Assembly: GCF_001617365.1 (NCBI RefSeq)
Contig: NZ_LVJR01000120.1
Coordinates: forward strand, 1-50,326
From: Rhodanobacter sp. FW104-R8
Lineage (GTDB): Bacteria; Pseudomonadota; Gammaproteobacteria; Xanthomonadales; Rhodanobacteraceae
Direction of reading: 5' to 3'
Length of the DNA stretch: 50,326 nt
Shown here: positions 36,315 to 45,479 of the stretch, piece by piece
Layout: every line of letters starts with the position of its first letter
Position numbering within the stretch: position 1 is the stretch's first letter
Notes under the pieces: generated by a model
Databases searched by the model: none
Seen by the model: only the letters and a program-made list of their open reading frames with translations
What the model was told of the DNA's origin: nothing
Program-made: the position numbers and the translations under genes

Positions 36315-38213
36315 TTGAAAGCCACCCGCCTCGCTTCCGCCCTCGCCGCCGCCGCTCTCGGCCTGGCCAGTTTCGCCGCGCTTGCCGATGTCCCTGCGCC
36401 GCGGGATGTGCCGTATCAGGGCACCTTGAAGATCAAAGTGGACGCTACCGACGTGGCGCGCCGGATCTTCCGCGTGCACGAGGTGATTCCGGCGCAGCCG
36501 GGGCCGCTGACCCTGCTGTATCCGCAGTGGCTGCCCGGCAACCATTCGCCCAGCGGTCCGGTCGACAAGCTGGCCGGCCTGGTGGTGACCGCGAACGGCA
36601 AGCCGCTGCCGTGGAAGCGCGACACGCTGGACGTCTACGCCTTCCACGTCGAGGTGCCCGAGGGCGCCAGCAGCGTCGAGGTGTCGTTCCAGTTCCTGTC
36701 GCCGCAGAGCACCCGCCAGGGCCGCGTGGTGATGACGCCGGAAATGCTGAACCTGCAGTGGAACGCCAACACGGTGTACCCGGCCGGCTATTTCGCCGGG
36801 CGCATCATGGCCGAGGCCAGCGTGACCTTCCCCGCCGGCTGGCAGTTCGGCAGCGCCTTGGAAGTGGCCTCGCGCGACGGCGACACCGTGCACTTCAAGC
36901 CGATCGCGTACGACGACCTGGTCGATTCGCCGATCTACGCCGGCAAGTACTTCAAGCGCGTGGACCTGGACCCGGGCGCGAAGGCGCCGGTGCACCTCAA
37001 CATCGTGGCGGACGCGCCGAAGTACCTGGAGATCACCCCGCAGCAGCTGAAGCTGCACCAGAACCTGGTGCAGCAGATGTACAAGCTGTACGGCGCGCAT
37101 CACTACAACCACTACGACTTCCTGCTCTCGCTCAGCGACAAGATGAGCGGCAATGGCCTGGAGCACCACCGTTCCAGCGAGAACGGCACCGGCACCGGCT
37201 ACTTCACCGAGTTGGACAAGAACGCCCTGGGCCGCGACCTGCTGCCGCACGAGTTCAACCACTCGTGGGACGGCAAGTACCGCCGCGGCGCCGACCTCGC
37301 CACGCCGAACTTCAACGTGCCGATGCAGGATTCGCTGCTGTGGGTCTACGAGGGCCAGACCCAGTTCTGGGGCCAGGTGATGGCGGCACGCTCGGGCCTG
37401 TGGAACCTGGAGCAGGCGCACGACATGCTTGCCTTCGTCGCCGCCACCTACGACCGCGGCCGTCCCGGCCTGGCCAGCTGGCGCAACGTGCAGGACACCA
37501 CCAACGACCCGATCATCGCCAAGCGCGCGCCGCTGCCGTACCGCAACTACCAGGGCAGCGAGGACTACTACTCCGCCGGCCAGATGATCTGGCTCGACGT
37601 CGACGCCAAGCTGCGCGACCTCAGCAAGGGCAAGCATGCCATCGACGATTTCGCCAAGGCGTTCTTCGGCATGGACAACGGCCAGTGGGACGTCAACACC
37701 TACACCTTCGAGGACGTGGTGAAGACGCTCAACGACATCCAGCCGTTCGACTGGGCCAGCTACCTGCGCAGCCGCCTTGACGGCCACGGTCCGCTGACCG
37801 GCGGCATCGAGAGTCACGGCTGGAAGCTGGTCTACACCGACAAGCCGTCCGCCGCGTTGAAGGCGATCGAGGCGCGCCGGCACGTCGCCGACCTCACCTA
37901 TTCGCTCGGCCTCTCGGTGGGCAAGGACGGCGGCATCGCCGACGTGCTGTGGGACAGCCCCGCGTTCAAGGCCGGCATCTCGCCCGGCATGACGGTGGTC
38001 GCCGTCAACAGCCACGACTACGATCCCGACGCGCTGAAGGATGCCGTCACCGCCGCCGCGAAGGACAAGAACCAGCCGGTCGAGCTGCTGGTGAAGAACT
38101 TCGACCAGTACCAGACCGTGCGCATCGACTACCACGACGGCCTGAAGTACCCGCACCTGGTCCGCGACGCCAGCCGGCCCGATACCTTGGGCGAGCTGCT
38201 CAAGGCCCGCTGA
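36315..38213 (+). CDS. M61-family (glycyl aminopeptidase-type) metallopeptidase with PDZ domain
   Basis: 632 residues. Signal peptide ([21 protein letters not shown]), an N-terminal beta domain, then a gluzincin catalytic domain with HEFNH at 312-316 and the third zinc ligand E346 in WVYEGQTQ; a PDZ-like domain ([27 protein letters not shown]) ends the protein. Periplasmic peptidase. The start is TTG 36315: GGAGA lies 5 bases upstream and the signal peptide begins immediately, whereas the upstream ATGs (36159, 36198) give a proline/arginine-rich stretch unlike a real N-terminus. Confidence 0.92.
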   Translation: MKATRLASALAAAALGLASFAALADVPAPRDVPYQGTLKIKVDATDVARRIFRVHEVIPAQPGPLTLLYPQWLPGNHSPSGPVDKLAGLVVTANGKPLPWKRDTLDVYAFHVEVPEGASSVEVSFQFLSPQSTRQGRVVMTPEMLNLQWNANTVYPAGYFAGRIMAEASVTFPAGWQFGSALEVASRDGDTVHFKPIAYDDLVDSPIYAGKYFKRVDLDPGAKAPVHLNIVADAPKYLEITPQQLKLHQNLVQQMYKLYGAHHYNHYDFLLSLSDKMSGNGLEHHRSSENGTGTGYFTELDKNALGRDLLPHEFNHSWDGKYRRGADLATPNFNVPMQDSLLWVYEGQTQFWGQVMAARSGLWNLEQAHDMLAFVAATYDRGRPGLASWRNVQDTTNDPIIAKRAPLPYRNYQGSEDYYSAGQMIWLDVDAKLRDLSKGKHAIDDFAKAFFGMDNGQWDVNTYTFEDVVKTLNDIQPFDWASYLRSRLDGHGPLTGGIESHGWKLVYTDKPSAALKAIEARRHVADLTYSLGLSVGKDGGIADVLWDSPAFKAGISPGMTVVAVNSHDYDPDALKDAVTAAAKDKNQPVELLVKNFDQYQTVRIDYHDGLKYPHLVRDASRPDTLGELLKAR

Positions 38214-38224
38214 TGCCGCGCCTT

Positions 38225-38252
38225 GCGCCCTTCCCCTGACGGGAGAGGGCGC
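38225..38252. repeat. CTCTCCC-type hairpin after the M61 gene
   Basis: GCGCCCTTCCC and GGGAGAGGGCGC pair with one bulge around a short loop, 11 bases after the stop codon. It resembles the palindromes at 338-510 and may serve as the transcript end. Confidence 0.6.
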
Positions 38253-38320
38253 CGGAGCGAGGGCACGGCCGAAGCGCCACCCCGCGCCGTGCCGCGCATG
38301 CCGTCCGGCGGCAACTCGGC

Positions 38321-38326
38321 TATACT
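38321..38326 (+). promoter_or_regulatory. -10 box for tRNA-Arg
   Basis: TATACT lies 52 bases before the tRNA; the -35 region is not clear. Placement and sequence fit a stable-RNA promoter. Confidence 0.4.
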
Positions 38327-38378
38327 GCGCTCCCCCGCGGTGCCGGCCTCCGGCCACAGCCCGCGCGCGGCTTTGCAT

Positions 38379-38455
38379 GCGCCCGTAGCTCAGCTGGATA
38401 GAGTACTGCCCTCCGAAGGCAGGGGTCGTGGGTTCGAATCCCGCCGGGCGCACCA
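38379..38455 (+). tRNA. tRNA-Arg (anticodon CCG)
   Basis: 77 bases including encoded CCA. Acceptor arms GCGCCCG and CGGGCGC pair; D-arm GCTCAGCTGGATAGAG, anticodon stem CTGCC/GGCAG with loop CTCCGAA (anticodon CCG, reads CGG), and T-arm GGTTCGAATCC are all standard. The accessory island begins right after its 3' end, so it is a likely integration site. Confidence 0.97.
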
Positions 38456-38642
38456 TCCTTTTGCGAACGAACCGACGCGGTGGACAAATCACCATAAAGT
38501 GTCACTTTTGACGCTTTATGCCGTCTCGGGTTCTGACACGAATTGCCGTTTTTTCGTTATGGTCCATAGCGTTGGATCGTGGAATGCCCACGACTGAGTG
38601 TCACTTAGTGCTGTATGTTGCTGGATGGCTTGGCGAAGGCAG

Positions 38643-40601
38643 TTACAGCACCTCGACGACCTTTGCAAAAAGTCGCTCGAAACGCCCTAGCGCATCAGGT
38701 TTGAGTCCCGTGGCCGTCAGCGCCGGTAGCACGGCCTGGGCGACACGGTAGTGGTTGAAGCCACCATCCTTCAACAGCGTAATACTCTTCGTCTTCAGCC
38801 AATGGTTGATGCGTTCAATCATGCGTGGCTGCTCGCTCAGCTCGGCGACCGTCAAAGTGACACCGTTGAGTTCCTTGGCGTAGGCCTGATTGAACGCTGC
38901 GATATAGGCGTCGGCCGGTAGAAGGTCTTCGATGTCGGCCTCGCCCGCCTGCGACTCAAGGAACATCGAAAAGTCAAGGACACGTTTGCGTTCGATGAGC
39001 TTCTGGCGGACCAGGTCCTCAAGCCTCTGGTGTGGGGTGGCGGCGCGGTCGTGTAGCACCACAAGCTTCAGCTTGTTCGATCCGAGAAGTGCGACAAAAG
39101 TGGCGAGCTTGTCTAGGCCGCCGACTGGCACCAGGATCGCGTCCCCCAGGCCTTGTTTGCCTTCGGCTTCCAGCAATGCGCTCACATGCTGCAGCAGGAT
39201 CAGGTCGGCGGGACCTTCGATCAATATGTTCTTCTTTGCGATGAACAGATTCTGCGCAATGGAGTATCCGAGCGCGGCCTGCAGGGGAAACACGCTTTCG
39301 TCCGACGAGCCAGCTAGGTCGCCGGTAACTTTAGTGCCATCCTTGATGCGATCCTCGACGACACGCACATCTTCAAGGCGCGCACTGTCCACCATGAACG
39401 GCGAGTGCGTCGAGTAGATAATCTGGTGCTGCTCCGACAGCTCGCGTATATAGGCTAGAAAGTCGGCTTGTGCCAACGCGTGCAGATTCAGGCCCGGTTC
39501 GTCGAGAAGCAGCACGAGAGCATCCTTTGTCGCGGCGCGCGACTGAACGGCGTCGAACCAGACCAGGAAGCTGAAGAACCAGATGAAGCCTTTGCTACGC
39601 TGGTCAAACGGAACTGTCACACCGTGCCGGCGGTTCTTGATGCGAATGTAAAGATTGACGCCGCTGTTGTATGGCGCAACATCCTTGGCGTCGCTTTTGA
39701 GATCGAACTCGACATCCAGATCCTGATTCTGTTTCCAGAACTCGAAGATTTTCTGCGTGATGTTCAGCCCAATTGCCTCTAGCTTGGCTTTTGCGGTTTC
39801 GTAGCCTTCGTCGCTCATCAGCTCCTGTAGCGTTGTGCCGGCAAGTTGTAAGAGGCCTTGCGCCGTTTCGTCGGCATCCGTCAGTTTGCCTGCGGCTGCA
39901 CGCTGTTGCAGCGCCGGCAAGTTGATCTTGCCTTCAAGCAGCTTGTAGTCGTCAAAATAGAGGAATTTCGGCAGTGCCGGCGAAAGGTACGCTCTCCATA
40001 TATATCCCTTGACGAGATCCCAGCCGGAATCCTTGACGTCGCGAGCACGCCATTGCGTAACGAAAGTGGCGAGCTTGCTATCCGCTGGCAAAGTCAGAGC
40101 TTCGATCTTTGTCAGCACATCGACGAGTGTGCGCGCTCCGGCGAAGACTTCGTCCTTGTGCTCCAAGTCGCCGAGCGACTGCTTCAGGGCAGCCAATGCC
40201 GCATTCTGGTCAATCTGGAATCCGATGCTGCTCGTGTTGGCGATGGTCGTGTCGCGTGTAAACGTGGTACCAGCAGCGACGATCTCGGCGCCCCCAAAGG
40301 CTTCCTTGTTGATCTTATCGGCCAGTGCCTTCTCAATGCGGAATGTCAGCTCGACGACTTGCTGATAATTCTCGGCGTCGTGCTGCGGCCGGTAGTGCAC
40401 CAAGTCCTTGCGCGGGTAGTCGGCGACGAAGTCGTACTTGGCGGTACCGAGCGGCATGGCCTTGTGCAGCGCTTCGAGGAACGCGGTCTTGCCGGACTCG
40501 TTCTTGCCGACCAGTACTGTCACGTCGTCTGCGAGCGCCACAGGCGTCGAGTCCTCAATGGACTTGTATTTCCAGACCTGCACTTTGATTAGCGTTAGCA
40601 C
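38643..40601 (-). CDS. OLD-family ATP-dependent nuclease (ABC ATPase + TOPRIM)
   Basis: 652 residues. ABC ATPase: Walker A GKNESGKT at 32-39, Walker B LVLLLDE at 362-368, H-loop STHSP at 397-401. The C-terminal TOPRIM nuclease domain begins KNILIEGPADLILL (E462, D466) and has VVLHDR (D518) where most members show a DxD-like pair. OLD proteins cut DNA and several act in phage defence. GTG 40601 is chosen because GGAGGAATT directly precedes it; there is no ATG close to the domain start. It lies 187 bases from the tRNA, convergent to it, in DNA clearly less GC-rich than the core. No GajB/UvrD-type partner is adjacent, so it looks like a stand-alone class. Confidence 0.85.
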   Translation of the reverse strand: MLTLIKVQVWKYKSIEDSTPVALADDVTVLVGKNESGKTAFLEALHKAMPLGTAKYDFVADYPRKDLVHYRPQHDAENYQQVVELTFRIEKALADKINKEAFGGAEIVAAGTTFTRDTTIANTSSIGFQIDQNAALAALKQSLGDLEHKDEVFAGARTLVDVLTKIEALTLPADSKLATFVTQWRARDVKDSGWDLVKGYIWRAYLSPALPKFLYFDDYKLLEGKINLPALQQRAAAGKLTDADETAQGLLQLAGTTLQELMSDEGYETAKAKLEAIGLNITQKIFEFWKQNQDLDVEFDLKSDAKDVAPYNSGVNLYIRIKNRRHGVTVPFDQRSKGFIWFFSFLVWFDAVQSRAATKDALVLLLDEPGLNLHALAQADFLAYIRELSEQHQIIYSTHSPFMVDSARLEDVRVVEDRIKDGTKVTGDLAGSSDESVFPLQAALGYSIAQNLFIAKKNILIEGPADLILLQHVSALLEAEGKQGLGDAILVPVGGLDKLATFVALLGSNKLKLVVLHDRAATPHQRLEDLVRQKLIERKRVLDFSMFLESQAGEADIEDLLPADAYIAAFNQAYAKELNGVTLTVAELSEQPRMIERINHWLKTKSITLLKDGGFNHYRVAQAVLPALTATGLKPDALGRFERLFAKVVEVL

Positions 40602-40802
40602 AATTCCTCCGAAGGTAATCTTGTTGGGATCCGGATTCTGGCGGGCTCCGTGATCAGTCCCGAAAGCGTCCAACTCAATGCTTGTGTAGGAAAGTCACCG
40701 TAGCCTCGGGCGGTCGCTCCACACTGCGGCCTGGATATCCAGTGCACATGCGTTGATTCAATTGATCATCAGAAGTGCGATTGCTTGGCCGGGGATCAGC
40801 GT

Positions 40803-41042
40803 CTACTTCTTCCTCTGCGTGAGCGCGCTACCCGCCAAAGTCTTCGTGACCCGATTTGTCCGGCCGTCGTCCAGCGCCTTGGCGGCCTTGCTGGCAACAG
40901 AGGTCGAGGTTTCCTTGTTAGTTCGCGATTGCGCCAGGACGCTACCGGCCAAGGACTTGGCTGTGCTGCTTGAACCCGGATTCCGAAGGACGCTTGAGGC
41001 TTCATGCGACACGCGGCTGGATGTCTTTTCGCTCTTTGCCAT
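40803..41042 (-). CDS. Small two-repeat conserved-looking protein (79 residues)
   Basis: The protein MAKSEKTSSRVSHEASS... contains two related units of about 25 residues: one ending TAKSLAGSVLAQ and one ending VTKTLAGSALTQ, each preceded by an Ala/Ser-rich helix (EASSVL, KAAKAL). It is Lys/Ser/Thr-rich and ends RKK. I think similar small proteins occur in many bacteria but know no function. ATG 41042 is preferred over 41066 because the repeat-bearing part starts there. It is divergent from the type I restriction operon; a 19-base palindrome lies between them. It could be a DNA-binding accessory or regulator (inference). Confidence 0.65.
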   Translation of the reverse strand: MAKSEKTSSRVSHEASSVLRNPGSSSTAKSLAGSVLAQSRTNKETSTSVASKAAKALDDGRTNRVTKTLAGSALTQRKK

Positions 41043-41059
41043 CTCGATCACCACTAAAT

Positions 41060-41078
41060 GCATCAATACGATTGATGC
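41060..41078. promoter_or_regulatory. Palindromic operator candidate in the hsd promoter
   Basis: GCATCAAT-ACG-ATTGATGC: perfect 8-base arms with a 3-base spacer, in the gap between divergent genes and covering the -35 box at 41072-41077. A repressor bound here would block hsd transcription. Confidence 0.55.
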
Positions 41079-41100
41079 TTAATTTATGCGAGAACATAGT
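41072..41100 (+). promoter_or_regulatory. Sigma70-type promoter of the type I restriction operon
   Basis: TTGATG (41072-41077), 17-base spacer, CATAGT (41095-41100); four matches to consensus in each box. The predicted start is near 41107. Confidence 0.5.
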
Positions 41101-41114
41101 TGTCTATCTAGCGC

Positions 41115-41723
41115 ATGTCAAGTAATATTCGCATCATGTCGAATGACGCATATCAAACAGAACTCCAAGCCTTGGCCGATATCCGCCAAGGTCACCCGTT
41201 CCGAAGTGCGATCACCGAGACACCAGGCGGTTCCGTTGCCGTGGTTCAGATGAAAGATGTATCGCCGACTGGTCTCAAAAATCGCGACGAGCTGGTACGC
41301 ACCGAAATCCGTGGGCGCAAGGAGCCCGACTGGCTGCAGGAAGGGGATCTCCTGTTCACCGCCCGAGGGGCATCGAACTACGCCTGCGTGGTAACCGGGC
41401 TACCTGGTCGCACGGTCTGTACCCCTCACCTGTATGTGTTGCGGCTGAAGCAGCATGGGCAAGTGCTTCCGGAGTTCCTGGCGTGGCAACTCAACCAAGG
41501 GCCCGTCCAGCGCTATTGGGCACAAGCCGCCGAAGGCAGTTCCCAGCTCAGCATCCGCAAGCCGGTACTCGAGGCCGTCCCCATCAAGGTGTTCCCCATC
41601 GGCAAACAACAGGCGGTCGTCGCTCTGGCCAAGCTCGCCGCCGCCGAACAACAAGTGCTGCAATCCCTGCTCCGGAATCGTGACATGGAACTGGCAGCCG
41701 TCGCCGAGCAGCTGCTCGGTTGA
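41115..41723 (+). CDS. Half-size HsdS-like specificity protein (one target-recognition domain)
   Basis: 202 residues, less than half of a normal HsdS. One target-recognition-like domain (LADIRQGHPFRSAI, VAVVQMKDVS, WLQEGDLLFTARG, PHLYVLRL, QLSIRKPVLEAVPIKVFP) is followed by one helical segment that ends EQLLG. Full HsdS has two such domains joined by two helices. Half-S proteins can dimerise in some systems or be relics; a complete hsdS lies downstream at 44154. First gene of the operon; ATG 41115 or 41136 (no ribosome site at either; the later ATG fits the promoter better). 18 bases separate it from hsdM. Confidence 0.75.
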   Translation: MSSNIRIMSNDAYQTELQALADIRQGHPFRSAITETPGGSVAVVQMKDVSPTGLKNRDELVRTEIRGRKEPDWLQEGDLLFTARGASNYACVVTGLPGRTVCTPHLYVLRLKQHGQVLPEFLAWQLNQGPVQRYWAQAAEGSSQLSIRKPVLEAVPIKVFPIGKQQAVVALAKLAAAEQQVLQSLLRNRDMELAAVAEQLLG

Positions 41724-41741
41724 ATCAGTAGAGGATCGAAG

Positions 41742-43322
41742 ATGAGCGTGAAAGACATCGCCCAGGACATCATCAACGCTGCCGTCTGGTCGGCGTGCGA
41801 CACATTCCGTGGCACCGTGGATCCAAGCGTCTACAAGGACTACGTCCTTACGATGCTGTTCCTCAAGTACGTCTCGGACGTCTGGCAGGACCATTACGAC
41901 GGCTACAAGGCCGAGTACGGTGATCATCCCGAGTTGATTGAGGAGATGCTCAAGAACGAGCGTTTCGTGTTGCCGTCACGGGCCAACTTCTACGCGCTCC
42001 ATGAGCAGCGGCACTCGCCAGGCAACGGCGAGCGCATCGACAAGGCGTTGCACGCTATCGAGGAAGCCAACATTGGCAAGCTGCGCGACGTGTTCCAGGA
42101 CATCAGTTTCAACTCGACCAAGCTGGGTGACGAGCAGCAGAAGAACGATATCCTGCGCCACCTGCTGGAAGACTTTGCTAAGCCGGAGCTCAACCTACGT
42201 CCCAGTCGCGTCGGCACGCTGGACATCATCGGCAATGCCTACGAATTCCTGATCAAGAACTTCGCCTCCAGCAGCGGCAAGAAGGCGGGCGAGTTCTACA
42301 CGCCGCCGGAAGTCTCCACCCTGATGGCGAGGTTGATGGACCCGCAGGAGGGTGACGAAATCAGCGACCCCACCTGTGGCTCGGGCTCGCTGCTGCTCAA
42401 GGTCGGCCGCCTGATCCGCGAGCGGTCTGGTTCGCGCAAATACGCACTCTATGGCCAGGAAGCCATAGGCAGCACCTGGGCGCTGGCCAAGATGAACATG
42501 TTTCTGCATGGCGAGGACAACCATCGCATCGAGTGGGGCGACACCATCCGCAACCCCAAGCTGCTTGATGGTGAAACCACGCGGGATCCGTTCTCGGCGG
42601 TACGCGGGAAATCAAAATCGGCGTCGCAGCACTCAACAAAGCCGGCCAGCCTCAAGCACTTCGACATCGTCGTGGCCAATCCGCCGTTCTCGCTGGAGAA
42701 GTGGGGTCATGAAGGTGCAGACATTGACCCCTTCGGCCGCTTCCGCCGTGGCGTTCCACCGCGCACCAAGGGTGACTACGCCTTCATCCTGCACATGATC
42801 GAAACCATGAAGCCACGCACCGGCCGCATGGCCGTGGTGGTTCCGCATGGCGTGCTGTTTCGCGGCGCGGCCGAAGGGCGACTGCGCAAGCAGTTGATCG
42901 ACGAGAACCTGCTCGACATCGTGATTGGGCTGCCCGAAAAGCTGTTCTACGGCACCGGCATTCCCGCCGCCGTCCTCGTCTTCCGCAAGAAGAAGACGGA
43001 CGACAAGGTGCTGTTCGTCGACGCCAGCCGCGACTACGAAGACGGCAAGAACCAGAATTTCCTGCGTGACATCGATCTGCAGCGCATCCTCGACACCGTC
43101 AAGGCCCGCGCCAACGTCGACAAGTACGCCTATCTCGCCACGCCGGCCGAGATCGCGGAGAACGACTACAACCTCAACATCCCGCGCTACGTCGACACCT
43201 TCGAGGAGGAGGAAGAAATCGACCTGATGGCCGTGCGCAAGGAACGACGGGAATTGAAGGCCGAGCTGGCCAGGCTGGAAGAGCAGATGGCCGGTTACCT
43301 GAAGGAGCTGGGCTATGAGTAA
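41742..43322 (+). CDS. hsdM: Type I restriction-modification methyltransferase subunit
   Basis: 526 residues, N6-adenine methyltransferase. An N-terminal HsdM helical domain (about 1-150), then SAM-binding DPTCGSGS at 209-216 and the catalytic NPPF at 313-316, preceded by KAGEFYTPPEV, a hallmark of type I M subunits. With HsdS it methylates both strands of a split recognition site. GAGGATCGAAG precedes ATG 41742. Its end overlaps the DinD-like start by 8 bases. Confidence 0.96.
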   Translation: MSVKDIAQDIINAAVWSACDTFRGTVDPSVYKDYVLTMLFLKYVSDVWQDHYDGYKAEYGDHPELIEEMLKNERFVLPSRANFYALHEQRHSPGNGERIDKALHAIEEANIGKLRDVFQDISFNSTKLGDEQQKNDILRHLLEDFAKPELNLRPSRVGTLDIIGNAYEFLIKNFASSSGKKAGEFYTPPEVSTLMARLMDPQEGDEISDPTCGSGSLLLKVGRLIRERSGSRKYALYGQEAIGSTWALAKMNMFLHGEDNHRIEWGDTIRNPKLLDGETTRDPFSAVRGKSKSASQHSTKPASLKHFDIVVANPPFSLEKWGHEGADIDPFGRFRRGVPPRTKGDYAFILHMIETMKPRTGRMAVVVPHGVLFRGAAEGRLRKQLIDENLLDIVIGLPEKLFYGTGIPAAVLVFRKKKTDDKVLFVDASRDYEDGKNQNFLRDIDLQRILDTVKARANVDKYAYLATPAEIAENDYNLNIPRYVDTFEEEEEIDLMAVRKERRELKAELARLEEQMAGYLKELGYE

Positions 43323-44157
43323 GCAAGAGAAAACACCCGCCGACAACGCGCCAACCGCGTTTGAAAGCCAGGTCGTTCGTCGTACCTGGCATGAAGGCGA
43401 ATGGTGGTTCGCCATCGTCGACGTGGTCGGCGCTCTGACCGACTCGGTTCAGCCTGAGGGCTATCTGAAAGATTTACGCAAGCGGGACGCGGGTTTAGCC
43501 GAAGGGTGGGGGCAAATTGCCTCCCCCCTTCGTCTGACCACCCCGGGCGGCGTGCAACTGCTCAATTGCGCCAACATGGAGGGCGTGCTGCGGGTCATTC
43601 AGTCCATCCCCTCGCCCAAGGCAGAGCCTTTCAAGCGCTGGCTGGCGCAAGTGGGTTACGAGCGCATCCAGCAGGTGGATTCCGCCAACGCATTCTCGGC
43701 ACTCAGTGAGGATCAACGACGACTCATGCTGCGCGACGAGCTCTCGCAGCACAACAAACACCTTGCCGCCGCCGCACAGCAAGCCGGCGTGGCAACTCCC
43801 GTTGATTACGCCGTGTTCCAGAACCATGGCTACCAGGGCCTTTACGGCGGGCTCGGCAACAAGGAGATTCACGCGCGCAAGGGGCTGAAGAAGAGCCAGA
43901 AGATCCTTGACCACATGGGCAGTACCGAACTGGCCGCCAACCTGTTCCGCGCCACCCAGACCGAAGACAAGCTCAAGCACGAGGGCGTCCAGGGAAAATC
44001 GGCCGCCAATCGCACCCACTTCGAAGTGGGCACGAAGGTCCGCAAGGCCATTGCCGACATCGGCGGCACCATGCCCGAACAGCTTCCGGTGCCAGACAAA
44101 AGCATCAAGCAGATCGAACGCGAGCGGAACAAGCGCATCGGTAAGGGCAAGGCATGA
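43315..44157 (+). CDS. DinD-like protein (BRO-N family) inside the hsd operon
   Basis: 280 residues. The N-terminal BRO-like domain (VRRTWHEGEWWFAIVDVVGAL, GYLKDLRKRD) is followed by the long DinD-type C-terminal region (DYAVFQNHGYQGLYGGLGNKEIHARKGL, GSTELAANLFRATQTEDKL). E. coli DinD is SOS-induced and inhibits RecA activity. Here it is translationally coupled to hsdM upstream (8-base overlap) and hsdS downstream (ATGA at 44154-44157), so it is expressed with the restriction system rather than from its own SOS promoter. A role in tempering RecA or repair during restriction is inference. Confidence 0.88.
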   Translation: MSKQEKTPADNAPTAFESQVVRRTWHEGEWWFAIVDVVGALTDSVQPEGYLKDLRKRDAGLAEGWGQIASPLRLTTPGGVQLLNCANMEGVLRVIQSIPSPKAEPFKRWLAQVGYERIQQVDSANAFSALSEDQRRLMLRDELSQHNKHLAAAAQQAGVATPVDYAVFQNHGYQGLYGGLGNKEIHARKGLKKSQKILDHMGSTELAANLFRATQTEDKLKHEGVQGKSAANRTHFEVGTKVRKAIADIGGTMPEQLPVPDKSIKQIERERNKRIGKGKA

Positions 44158-45479
44158 GTGCGTGCAACACGAAACGGCGGAAAACCGCGGCGTTAGCGGC
44201 CGTAGAGAATGCAGGTGCAAGGGAGGCAAGCATGCTTCCTAAGGATTGGTGGCGCACCAGGCTGGAAAGCATTGCGGACGTGCGAACCGGTTTGGCAAAG
44301 GGAAAAACTGGCCTGAAAGATCCAGTAGAGCTTCCCTATCTCCGCGTGGCGAACGTCCAAGACGGGCATTTGAATCTGGCCAAGGTCAAGACGATCTGGG
44401 TCGAACGCGACCAAATCGACCGCTATAGATTGAAGCGTGGCGACGTCTTGATGACGGAAGGTGGCGACTTCGACAAGCTCGGCCGGGGGGATGTCTGGCG
44501 CGAGCAAATTCCATTGTGCCTCCATCAAAACCACGTTTTTGTCGTTCGACCCGACCAGAACCGCCTCGATTCTGGGTTTCTTGCCGCTATGGCGGCTAGT
44601 GAGTACGGCCGGAACTATTTTCTGAGTTGCGCAAAACGCAGCACGAACCTCGCAAGCATCAACGCCACCCAATTGAAGGCCTTCCCGGTATTACTCCCTT
44701 GCTTGGAAGAGCAACGTGGAATCGCAGCTGCATTGGCCACCTGGGATGCCGCCATTGCCACCACCGAACGGCTGTTGGCAAACAGCCTTGAGCAAAAGCA
44801 GGGGTTGCTTGGAAGGCTTCTGATCCACGACCGCCAAGCGAATACAAAGCAGCGCGGCTGGTCGTTTGTCGATTTCGACGAGGTGTTCGAGCGAGTCTCG
44901 CGTAAGAACACGGAAGGCAACACCAACGTGTTGACGATCTCTGGCGCGCTTGGACTGGTTAATCAACGCGACTATTTCAAGAAGTCCGTATCCAGCGTAG
45001 ACCTGACGGGATACACGCTGCTACGACAGGGAGAGTTCGCCTACAACAAGAGTTACTCGGCCAACTACCCCATGGGCGCCATCAAGCCGCTGACGCGCTA
45101 TGCGTCAGGCGTGGTTTCCAGCCTCTACCTCTGCTTTCGTTTCCGTGAAGGCATCGCGGTCGACGCGGACTTTTTTCGCCACTACTTCGATGCCGGCATG
45201 CTCGATGACTGCCTTGCTGGCATCGCTCAGGAGGGGGCACGCAACCACGGACTGCTCAATGTGCCGATAGGTGATTTCTTCAAGCTTCGCCTACACATTC
45301 CCGACGTCGATACCCAACGCCGTATCGCAGTCGCGCTGAACATGACAGAACGCGAACAGCACCTCATCAGAACACAGATCGCGAGGCTCCGAACCGAAAA
45401 GTCCGCCCTGATGCAACAACTCCTCACCGGCAAGCGCCGCGTGCGTCTGCCTGCCTCACCAGAGGCCGCGTCCGCATGA
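44154..45479 (+). CDS. hsdS: Type I restriction-modification specificity subunit
   Basis: 441 residues with two target-recognition domains. The first runs from about 30 to 185 (LPKDWWRTRLESIADVRTG... LEEQRGIAAALATWDAAI) and the second from about 225 to 400 (VFERVSRKNTEGN... DTQRRIAVALNMTEREQHLI). Each is followed by a conserved helix that sets the spacing of the bipartite DNA target. Both domains are intact, so this is the likely functional S subunit. ATGA overlaps on both sides couple it to dinD-like and hsdR. An internal ATG at 44232 (MLPKDWW) may be the true start. Confidence 0.93.
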   Translation: MSACNTKRRKTAALAAVENAGAREASMLPKDWWRTRLESIADVRTGLAKGKTGLKDPVELPYLRVANVQDGHLNLAKVKTIWVERDQIDRYRLKRGDVLMTEGGDFDKLGRGDVWREQIPLCLHQNHVFVVRPDQNRLDSGFLAAMAASEYGRNYFLSCAKRSTNLASINATQLKAFPVLLPCLEEQRGIAAALATWDAAIATTERLLANSLEQKQGLLGRLLIHDRQANTKQRGWSFVDFDEVFERVSRKNTEGNTNVLTISGALGLVNQRDYFKKSVSSVDLTGYTLLRQGEFAYNKSYSANYPMGAIKPLTRYASGVVSSLYLCFRFREGIAVDADFFRHYFDAGMLDDCLAGIAQEGARNHGLLNVPIGDFFKLRLHIPDVDTQRRIAVALNMTEREQHLIRTQIARLRTEKSALMQQLLTGKRRVRLPASPEAASA

